From Planctomycetaceae bacterium (GTDB lineage Bacteria; Planctomycetota; Planctomycetia; Pirellulales; Thermoguttaceae), in NCBI GenBank assembly GCA_031287585.1, contig JAITST010000420.1, forward strand, positions 1 through 17,714: a stretch of DNA of 17,714 bases, written 5' to 3'. Made by a program: the position numbers and the translations under genes. The notes beneath the pieces are model-generated. The model did not search any database and was not told the origin of the DNA. It saw only the letters and a program-made list of their open reading frames with translations. Position 1 is the first letter of the stretch. Every line of letters begins with the position of its first letter. Positions 8,833 through 14,993 of the stretch are shown in pieces.

Positions 8833-9966
8833 TCAGCATTCTTTTTTTGCTTCGGACAACATTCTCGCGGTATCTTCTATATCATTCGGACATAATTCTC
8901 TTTCATCATACAGGAACGATTTATTTTGGTAGTTGAAAAACTTTCTAACTGGATATTCAAGCGTTGGGTTGATTGAGGTATCGAAAGCAACTCCCGGTCC
9001 CTGATTGGTGATTTCTGGATCAAATTCAACAAAGTTATCCCGTGTACAATGCACTTTTCCCATACCAGCAGGGATATCGACAATATAAAACGGAATTGCT
9101 ACACCGCTGATAAATCCTCGCAAACGTGAATGTATAAATCGACCTTTCGTGATTGTTGTTCTAAAATGACTCAAACCCGGTATCAAATCGCATTGATAGA
9201 TATAATAAGGTCGAACTCCAACCTCGTACAATCTCATACACAAAGTCCTCATCGTCTCAACTGAATCATTGACACCTTTCAACAAAACGCACTGATTATT
9301 CAGAGAGATACCGAACCGCTTAAACCGGTCTATTGCCTCAATTGTCTGCGGCGAAATCTCTCGCGGATGATTGAATTGACAGTTGACAAACTTCACACCG
9401 TTTTCTGCAATTACCCGGCAATGTTCATCCGTGAGTTGCTTCGGATTGGAAATAAGTACCCGTGTCCCGATACGGATACACTTCACACTCGGAATACTCT
9501 TGACGTTTTTCAAGTAGTATTCCAGTTTCGACGGCGCAAGCATTAACGGGTCGCCGCCGGTCACAAGAACGTCTTCTATTTCGGGATGCTCACGTAAATA
9601 CTGAAACGCCGCTTCGTAATCATTTCCCACGTCTTTCGCTTCGTCTTCAACCCGCCGTTTGCGGGTGCAAAACCGGCAGAAAGCGGCACAGTGCGTACTG
9701 ACGTACAGGACACAACGGTTCGGATACTTTTGGAAAAGGACATTGCCCGCCCCTTTTTCTTCTTCACCGAGCGAGTCCCATTCTTCACTCTTGATGATTT
9801 TCAATTCACGCGGGTCTGGAACGAACTGCTTCGCTATCGGATCGGCAGGATCATTCCGGTCAATTAACGACAATAGGTGGTCGGATAGTTTAACGGCGGA
9901 GTCAGGACACGGGTCGCTTGTACGGCAAAAACCGGCATCCACCATTGATTGAAATGTATTAAGCAT
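8833..9966 (-). CDS. kamA: lysine 2,3-aminomutase (KamA family radical SAM/PLP enzyme)
   Basis: 377 residues from ATG 9966; a TTG at 9990 would add eight. The enzyme moves the alpha-amino group of lysine to the beta carbon, using an [4Fe-4S] cluster, SAM and PLP. Visible are the radical-SAM 'CAAFCRFC' (C93, C97, C100), 'GGDPLML' (137-143), and the PLP lysine K304 in 'DIPAGMGK'. The two acidic residues that bind the lysine side-chain amine in characterised KAM (Asp293 and Asp330) are matched by D260 in 'QCDLIPGLSHFRT' and D297, seven residues before the PLP lysine as in KAM. Glutamate 2,3-aminomutase has Lys and Asn there, so lysine is the likelier substrate. The N-terminus is shorter than in full-length KAM (about 416 residues). 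The gene lies 37 bp after the ligase gene and is probably co-transcribed with it. EF-P-modifying EpmB is a less likely alternative. Confidence 0.9.
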   Translation of the reverse strand: MLNTFQSMVDAGFCRTSDPCPDSAVKLSDHLLSLIDRNDPADPIAKQFVPDPRELKIIKSEEWDSLGEEEKGAGNVLFQKYPNRCVLYVSTHCAAFCRFCTRKRRVEDEAKDVGNDYEAAFQYLREHPEIEDVLVTGGDPLMLAPSKLEYYLKNVKSIPSVKCIRIGTRVLISNPKQLTDEHCRVIAENGVKFVNCQFNHPREISPQTIEAIDRFKRFGISLNNQCVLLKGVNDSVETMRTLCMRLYEVGVRPYYIYQCDLIPGLSHFRTTITKGRFIHSRLRGFISGVAIPFYIVDIPAGMGKVHCTRDNFVEFDPEITNQGPGVAFDTSINPTLEYPVRKFFNYQNKSFLYDERELCPNDIEDTARMLSEAKKEC

Positions 9967-10003
9967 TTTTGTTAGCCGGTCTTTTTGCAAACCGGAGTTG
10001 GGG

Positions 10004-11371
10004 TTAAAAACTTTTTTCTACTTTGGAAATACAGAACCGGTACTTGCCCGATTTTTCACGAGGAATTTCGTCCATAAAGTTACACTCGTACCGGACATCA
10101 TTGCCGAAACGCTGCTTCACAAGGCGGTCTAAATCTGCAATGCTCTGTTCTGTAAAACTTTCACCTTTGACGACATTAAACGTAAAACGGTCAATGTCGT
10201 CCTGTATGATTTGAAACTGTGCAAAGCCGGGTAACTCGCACGCAAAGAACGTTGTCAGCGAAATACCTGAAATGTATTCGCCGCATTTGGTAACGACATA
10301 GTCAGCAATCCGTCCTTCAATTCGCTTGAATAGTGGCAACGTCCGACCGCAGGAACACGGTTTATCGCTCCACGAAGCCGTATCGCCGATTTCATACCGC
10401 AAGACAGGCATTGCTCTATTGATTAAATCTGTGACGACAACCCGTCCCGGAACAAGCGGCGGACACGGGTTGCCGTTTGCGTCAATTACTTCGATGTGCA
10501 ACGTATCCAGATTGACGTGTAGCCCCTCGTGTTTTTCACATTCGCAGGCAATCAACGAAACCTCTTCGCAACCGTACCGATTCGTCGGCTTACAGTGAAA
10601 CACTTCTTCAATCAAGGGACGCTCGTGGTCATACAATACCATTGCAGTTGTGATGATTCCTTTCGGACGGATTTTAACTTCGGGACGTTTCTTTTTCAAA
10701 AACTCTGCGAGCAGATAAAATGAATGGGCATGTCCGAAAATCAATGACGGCGGATATTTCACCAACTTATCAACGAACTCGTTGATGGACTGCTCATTCA
10801 TTTTTAGGGTATAAAGATAGGCATAGTGTCGGGATAAAAGTTTGTTCCGCAGGTAACTCCACCAATGAAATGGCTGCGGTTCAACCGTCCAAAGCGATGC
10901 CACCCGTTCTCCTCTCCGCCAGCCCGACCATTCATCGTGCCGTAGGACGTTTCCCCGTTTGAATTCCATACAATCGTAGTCGGAGTACACAACAACGGAA
11001 ACACCAGTTGAACCAGACGTTTCGTGCATGACTAACTTGGATTTATCCGGATAGTCCGACGAAATCATATCATCGAGCCGCACTCGCAAGTCCGTCTTCG
11101 TCAACAACGGTAACTTACACAGGTCTTCGAGCGTTTGAATATCTTCTGTTTTGAGACCGACGTTGTCGAACCGTTCCTTCCAGAATTTTGTTGTCTTATA
11201 GGCATGCTGTACCAGCGTTCGCAGTTTTTCAGTTTGTCGCTGCCGAATCACTTCTGGCGGGTCATACTGTGTGCGGAGCATCTGTTTATAAGTTTTCAGA
11301 TACGGGCTGCCTTCCCGCCAAGCGGCGAGCGGAGCGATGATGTTTCTCGAAATCGGTGCAAGAATGTCCAT
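10004..11371 (-). CDS. PaaK/CapK-like adenylate-forming ligase (phenylacetate-CoA ligase family)
   Basis: 455 residues from ATG 11371. ANL-superfamily marks are the ATP-binding 'ETSGSTGVSVVVYS' (TSGSTG at 118-123), 'TNRYGCEEV', 'PVLRYEIGDTASW' and a C-terminal 'PREKSGKYRF' with the usual Lys. 'CECEKH' and 'CSCGRTLPLFKRIEGR' resemble the cysteine cluster seen in the CapK/coenzyme-F390-synthetase branch. Members adenylate an organic acid and pass it to CoA or another acceptor; many sit in envelope-polysaccharide loci. The start is fixed by a strong GGGGGAG (11382-11388) ten bases upstream. The longer TTG start at 11458 falls between the -35 and -10 of the promoter at 11441-11468, so it is rejected. 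kamA follows 37 bp later, which suggests an acid or amino acid made by KamA as a possible substrate (inference). Confidence 0.85.
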   Translation of the reverse strand: MDILAPISRNIIAPLAAWREGSPYLKTYKQMLRTQYDPPEVIRQRQTEKLRTLVQHAYKTTKFWKERFDNVGLKTEDIQTLEDLCKLPLLTKTDLRVRLDDMISSDYPDKSKLVMHETSGSTGVSVVVYSDYDCMEFKRGNVLRHDEWSGWRRGERVASLWTVEPQPFHWWSYLRNKLLSRHYAYLYTLKMNEQSINEFVDKLVKYPPSLIFGHAHSFYLLAEFLKKKRPEVKIRPKGIITTAMVLYDHERPLIEEVFHCKPTNRYGCEEVSLIACECEKHEGLHVNLDTLHIEVIDANGNPCPPLVPGRVVVTDLINRAMPVLRYEIGDTASWSDKPCSCGRTLPLFKRIEGRIADYVVTKCGEYISGISLTTFFACELPGFAQFQIIQDDIDRFTFNVVKGESFTEQSIADLDRLVKQRFGNDVRYECNFMDEIPREKSGKYRFCISKVEKSF

Positions 11372-11381
11372 TGTTTTCAAT

Positions 11382-11388
11382 CTCCCCC
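11382..11388 (-). promoter_or_regulatory. strong ribosome binding site of the ligase gene
   Basis: GGGGGAG on the minus strand, ten bases before ATG 11371. It is unusually strong for this window, where most genes lack a recognisable site, and it decides the start codon. Confidence 0.75.
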
Positions 11389-11440
11389 GTGAAAAATAAA
11401 TCCAAATTCCAAATAAAATTCGCTTCGTAGTAAAAGTTCT

Positions 11441-11468
11441 AGTATATCGTTTTTCCAACGTTTGTCAA
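11441..11468 (-). promoter_or_regulatory. sigma70-like promoter for the ligase-kamA unit
   Basis: Minus strand: perfect TTGACA (11463-11468), 16-bp spacer, TATACT (11441-11446). Transcription should start near 11434, giving a leader of about 63 bases that contains the GGGGGAG site. Confidence 0.7.
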
Positions 11469-11486
11469 TTCCCCCGTAACTTAACG

Positions 11487-11632
11487 ATAATGCTTGGGGT
11501 ACGTAAAACTTAGTGGGGGAGGGGGATTTTAGATTTGGGTTTTAGGTTAGGAATCTGGATATTAAAACAAAATCTAAAATCATAAATCTAAAATCGCCTC
11601 CCCCACCAAGTTTTACACCCCCATAATGCTTG
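11487..11632. mobile_element. MITE-like palindromic element with 10-bp flanking direct repeats
   Basis: Left arm 11503-11536 and right arm 11584-11616 are inverted copies (34 and 33 nt) that differ by two substitutions and one single-base indel. The pairing begins GTAAAACTT and runs through GTGGGGGAGG into ATTTTAGATTT. The outer ends (11497 and 11622) are G-runs that also roughly mirror each other. ATAATGCTTG occurs directly on both sides (11487-11496 and 11623-11632), as expected for a target-site duplication around a 126-bp non-coding element. Inside, AAATCTAAAATC is repeated at 11570-11581 and 11584-11595. It has no coding capacity. It lies between the two divergent promoters, so it separates them by about 190 bp. 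A simple bidirectional hairpin of non-mobile origin is the alternative. Confidence 0.65.
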
Positions 11633-11657
11633 TAACGTACCTGAATTACCACCATGC

Positions 11658-11685
11658 TTGAAATTCTATTCTGTTCTGTTACAAT
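11658..11685 (+). promoter_or_regulatory. sigma70-like promoter for the beta-helix gene
   Basis: TTGAAA (11658-11663), 16-bp spacer, TACAAT (11680-11685). Transcription would start near 11692, about 45 bases before ATG 11738. No Shine-Dalgarno site precedes that ATG. Confidence 0.6.
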
Positions 11686-11737
11686 TCTCTCGTGTCTTAT
11701 TCTATTTTGTCCAGTCATTTAACCCTTGTATCCAACC

Positions 11738-13819
11738 ATGAAAAAACTTTTTATCCTCTTGATGTTCGTTTGCGGCTCTGCCACTTTTTGTGGTGAGTGG
11801 TACGTTTCGCCTAATGGTAATGATGATAATGTCGGCTCGAAGGAGTCGCCCTTTGCTACTATTGTTAAGGCACGCGATGTTGCACGGGCGGTTCGTGATG
11901 GCGGTGACAAGGTGAGACACGTTGTCAATATCGGTGCAGGTATTTATGAGTTGACTGAACCTGTCGAGTTTGACACTCGCGATTCAAATACTTCTTATTT
12001 CGGCGAACGCGGTAAAACTATCATCAGCGGCGGTATGAAATTTGGCGGTTGGAGTGACGCTGGTGATGGTGTTTGGGTTGCTGAGTTACCGAAAATTGAT
12101 GGTCGTCAGTTGTACTTTGAACAATTGTTCGTCAACAATCGCCGTGCTGTGAGGTCGCGTCATCCGAATACCGGTTTTCTCTTACCGAAGGAAGTTCGTC
12201 AAGGTGTTCCGATAACCGAAAACGCACCGAAGCCCGCGTTTACCGAACAGAGCATCGTTGCGGCGGACGGCGATATTGACTTTCTTAAAAACGTTCCCGC
12301 CGACGAATTGAAGTACGGACAATTCATCGTTCATCATCATTGGGACACGACCCGCCGCATAATACTCGGTATTGACGCGGAACAGAATTTGGTGAAAATG
12401 CAGGGTGAACCGATGAAGCATTGGAATCCGTGGCGGAACACGTCGCTGTATTACTTCGAGAATGTTCGTACCGCTTTCGACGCGGCGGGCGAATGGTTTT
12501 ACGATGGTGTTCACGGCAAAGTTTTCTATCGTCCGTTGCCCGATGAAAAATTGGAAACCAGCATTTTCGTTGTACCGCGAAACGGTGTTAGTCAACTCCT
12601 GCGGATTAAGGGCAAACGCGGTAATGGTAACGACAAAGACGAATCGTCGTTCGTTCAAGGTATAGATTTTCATAACATAACGTTTGCATATACCGACTCG
12701 CCGCGGCGTGAGAAGTGGATGCGCGGCGCGAACTTGCCGACGGAAATTACCGGCGATATCAAGTTTGCGGGACCCGGACAAATCAATCCCGAACAGGCAG
12801 CGTTTTGGGCGGACGCGGTGATTGATGTTGATACCGCGTTGGGGATAAATTTTGTGGACTGTTCAGTTGATAACGTTGGCGAGTACGGTTTGTGGCTGAA
12901 GAACTCGCGTGCTTGCCGCGTCGCGAGTTGCTCGTTCACAAATCTGGGAGCGGGCGGAATCCGAATTGGCGGCATTGGTGAAACGAGTGATAACACCGTT
13001 GACAACTGCATTATCCAACACGGCGGCAGGTTGTACGCATGTGCGGTTGCGGTTTGGCTTGGTAATCATACACGTGACAATCGTGTTACGCACAACGACA
13101 TCGGCGACTTCTACTATACCGGCGTTTCGGCGGGTTGGACGTGGGGTTACAAGGGGGGCGTTGCGGAACGTAATGTTATTGAGTTTAACCGCATTCACGA
13201 CCTTGGACAAGGAGCGATGGCGGATATGGGCGGCGTTTATACGCTCGGCACGTCGCACGGGACTCGCGTTTGTAATAACGTTATCTTCAATGTTAAGTCG
13301 TATGCGTATGGTGGTTGGGGACTTTATCCTGATGAAGGTTCGGAAGGAATTTTGATGGAAAACAATCTCGTGTACGACACAACCGACGGCTCGTTCCACC
13401 AGCATTACGGTAAGGACAATGTCATCCGTAACAACATTCTCGCGTTCAGCCGTCCGCATCAGGTTGCGATAACACGTGTAGAGCCGCATCTGTCGATAAC
13501 GTTTGAAAACAACATCGTCTATTGGGACACGGGTGACGCTATCGGTTATAGCAGCGAAAAGGCACAAGTTCAATGGCGGTCAAATATATGGTGGAACGCG
13601 GCGGGCGATGTAAATTTCAAAGGTAAGACGCATAAGGAATGGGTTGAACTCGGCAAGGACGTAGGCGGAATTGTCGCCGACCCGAAATTTGTTGACGCGG
13701 CAAAACGCGACTTCCGATTACAAGAAGATTCACCAGCAATAAAACAAGGATTTGTACCGTTCGACTTCAGCAAAGCCGGTGTTTACGGTGACGAAGAATG
13801 GATTAAACGTGCGAGGTAA
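11738..13819 (+). CDS. secreted right-handed parallel beta-helix protein (GH141-like)
   Basis: 693 residues from ATG 11738; a TTG at 11726 would add four residues before the signal peptide and is less likely. 'MKKLFILLMFVCGSATFC' is a Sec signal peptide without a proper lipobox. 'YVSPNGNDDNVGSKESPFATI' is the usual entry to pectate-lyase-like folds. An early beta domain carries 'GVWVAELP', 'LYFEQLFVNNRRAVRSRHPN' and 'AGEWFYDGVHGKVFYRPLPDE', the arrangement found in GH141-type proteins. From about residue 370 short beta-helix rungs follow ('GEYGLWLKNSRACRVASCSF', 'GGIRIGGIGETSDNTVDNC', 'RNNILAF', 'FENNIVYW'). It should bind or cleave a polysaccharide outside the cytoplasm; GH141 includes alpha-L-fucosidase and xylanase activities, and the substrate here is not determinable. 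It pairs in theme with the rhamnosidase-like gene at the left edge. Confidence 0.85.
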   Translation: MKKLFILLMFVCGSATFCGEWYVSPNGNDDNVGSKESPFATIVKARDVARAVRDGGDKVRHVVNIGAGIYELTEPVEFDTRDSNTSYFGERGKTIISGGMKFGGWSDAGDGVWVAELPKIDGRQLYFEQLFVNNRRAVRSRHPNTGFLLPKEVRQGVPITENAPKPAFTEQSIVAADGDIDFLKNVPADELKYGQFIVHHHWDTTRRIILGIDAEQNLVKMQGEPMKHWNPWRNTSLYYFENVRTAFDAAGEWFYDGVHGKVFYRPLPDEKLETSIFVVPRNGVSQLLRIKGKRGNGNDKDESSFVQGIDFHNITFAYTDSPRREKWMRGANLPTEITGDIKFAGPGQINPEQAAFWADAVIDVDTALGINFVDCSVDNVGEYGLWLKNSRACRVASCSFTNLGAGGIRIGGIGETSDNTVDNCIIQHGGRLYACAVAVWLGNHTRDNRVTHNDIGDFYYTGVSAGWTWGYKGGVAERNVIEFNRIHDLGQGAMADMGGVYTLGTSHGTRVCNNVIFNVKSYAYGGWGLYPDEGSEGILMENNLVYDTTDGSFHQHYGKDNVIRNNILAFSRPHQVAITRVEPHLSITFENNIVYWDTGDAIGYSSEKAQVQWRSNIWWNAAGDVNFKGKTHKEWVELGKDVGGIVADPKFVDAAKRDFRLQEDSPAIKQGFVPFDFSKAGVYGDEEWIKRAR

Positions 13820-13859
13820 ATATAGAATGTAATAACTGACACAATAGAAAAATGCTTTT

Positions 13860-13910
13860 TGTTACAAACAACGCCGGAAGAAGTTACAAAATTATTGCAC
13901 TAGCCAATTA
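13860..13910 (+). repeat. direct repeat, upstream copy: remnant of an Rpn gene 3' end
   Basis: 51 bp, 50 of them identical to 14731-14781 (single difference at 13864). The downstream copy is the last 14 codons and stop of the Rpn gene plus seven bases. This copy has no gene body before it, so it is the leftover end of a second, otherwise deleted, copy. Confidence 0.85.
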
Positions 13911-13924
13911 GTAACACAGTAAAT

Positions 13925-13930
13925 AAGGAG
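13925..13930 (+). promoter_or_regulatory. ribosome binding site of the Rpn gene
   Basis: AAGGAG, seven bases before ATG 13938. It fixes the start and contrasts with the neighbouring genes that lack such a site. Confidence 0.7.
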
Positions 13931-13937
13931 ACCTGTT

Positions 13938-14774
13938 ATGCCATTATATCTTGACCCCAAGAACGATTTACCGTTCAAACGAGTGTTCGGTGAACATAAG
14001 AATCTGTGTATCAGTTTGATAAACAGTATGTTACCGTTGAAGGACGAAGTAGTGTCGATAGAGTATTTTCCGAGTGAGTTGTTTCCCGCTCAGACATACT
14101 TGAAAAATTCGATAGTTGATGTGCGTTGTAAAGACTCGTATGACAGGCAATTCGTTGTTGAGATGCAGTTATATTGGACGAACAGTTTTATGCAACGGGT
14201 ACTGTTTAATACGTCAAAAGCGTACGTGAAACAGTTGGATTTAGCGGAGATGTATGAAACGTTGAAACCGGTTTATTCACTTAATTTTGTAAATGCGGTA
14301 TTTGAACCTGCGTTAATTGAATTTTATCATAATTATAAAATTGTAAACATTGCGAACACAGAACGCCAAATAGAGGGGATGGAATTTGTGTTTGTCGAGT
14401 TACCGAAGTTTAAGCCGACGAACTCCAGCGAAGATTTGCAGACGTTATGGCTTCGTTATCTTACGGAAATAAACGAACGTACAGAGAAGATACCGCAAGA
14501 GTTGGTGGAAAACCCAGAAGTCCGCGAGGCGGTTAGTTATCTTCAGCAAGGAGCATATACGCGGGCGGAATTGGATGCGTATGACCGTACACGTGACGCA
14601 ATTATGACAGAAAAGAGCGCGTTGTCGGATTCAAAAAAGGAAGGCATACAACTCGGTATTGAGCAAAATTCATTACTTGTTGCCGTAAACCTTAGTAAAT
14701 CAGGTTTCACAGTTGAACAAATTGCGAACGTGTTCCAAACAACGCCGGAAGAAGTTACAAAATTATTGCACTAG
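13938..14774 (+). CDS. Rpn family recombination-promoting nuclease / PD-(D/E)XK transposase-like protein
   Basis: 278 residues, typical length. The N-terminal 'LDPKNDLPFKRVFGEHKN' and the metal-site pattern D61 ('NSIVDVRCKD') with E75-x-Q77 ('FVVEMQLYW') are those of the PD-(D/E)XK nuclease fold in Rpn proteins. Later segments 'LKPVYSLNFVNAVF', 'MEFVFVELPKF' and 'LWLRYLTEINE' match the rest of the family. The tail 'GFTVEQIANVFQTTPEEVTKLL' is the helix-turn-helix-like end common to this group. RpnA-type proteins cut DNA and raise RecA-independent recombination in E. coli; whether this one is active is unknown, but the frame and key residues are intact. It has its own strong ribosome site and is bracketed by a 51-bp repeat of its own 3' end, a sign of recent duplication or deletion. 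Confidence 0.88.
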   Translation: MPLYLDPKNDLPFKRVFGEHKNLCISLINSMLPLKDEVVSIEYFPSELFPAQTYLKNSIVDVRCKDSYDRQFVVEMQLYWTNSFMQRVLFNTSKAYVKQLDLAEMYETLKPVYSLNFVNAVFEPALIEFYHNYKIVNIANTERQIEGMEFVFVELPKFKPTNSSEDLQTLWLRYLTEINERTEKIPQELVENPEVREAVSYLQQGAYTRAELDAYDRTRDAIMTEKSALSDSKKEGIQLGIEQNSLLVAVNLSKSGFTVEQIANVFQTTPEEVTKLLH

Positions 14775-14781
14775 CCAATTA
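14731..14781 (+). repeat. direct repeat, downstream copy (3' end of Rpn gene)
   Basis: Partner of 13860-13910, offset 871 bp. It includes the final codons and TAG stop of the Rpn gene and the following CCAATTA. Confidence 0.85.
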
Positions 14782-14795
14782 AACCAATTAAAAAT

Positions 14796-14990
14796 ATGCT
14801 GCATACAAAACTAAACATATTCCAACTAATCATCACGTTAGCGTTACCGTTTGTCTCGCTAGCGGACGATGTTTTCCATATAATACCGCCGCCGGACGCG
14901 AAAGTCATCACGGTAATCCCGTCCGAAACTCCGCGTACCGACAGTATAATTCGTCTAAAAATCATCTCCTTCAACGACTTTCACGGTTAA
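14796..14990 (+). pseudogene. secreted small ORF resembling the first part of a 5'-nucleotidase (UshA-like)
   Basis: 64 residues. A hydrophobic Sec signal peptide ('FQLIITLALPFVSLA', residues 9-23) is followed by a proline-rich linker and 'IIRLKIISFNDFHG', directly before a TAA stop. The last piece fits the first conserved block of the calcineurin-like 5'-nucleotidase/UDP-sugar hydrolase family, where Asp and His of 'NDFHG' are metal ligands. All later blocks are missing, so I read it as an N-terminal fragment left by a deletion. It begins 15 bases after the Rpn repeat. The kinase frame follows in the same phase three bases after the stop. A genuine small secreted protein is the alternative; the motif match is short, so confidence is modest. 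Confidence 0.4.
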
Positions 14991-14993
14991 ACC

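Noticed and set aside
11372..11458. N-terminal extension of the ligase from TTG 11458
   Set aside because: The TTG lies between the -35 and -10 of the gene's own promoter, upstream of the likely transcription start, and the ATG at 11371 has a strong GGGGGAG site.
11497..11622. The palindrome as a bidirectional transcription terminator
   Set aside because: The flanking genes diverge, so no transcript from either needs to end there, and the direct repeats outside the arms fit an insertion better.
12863..13573. Long minus-strand open frame (236 codons) opposite the beta-helix gene
   Set aside because: It is antisense to a well-supported gene, rich in Arg/Thr/Asn repeats of the kind produced by the reverse of beta-helix codons, and has no recognisable domain.
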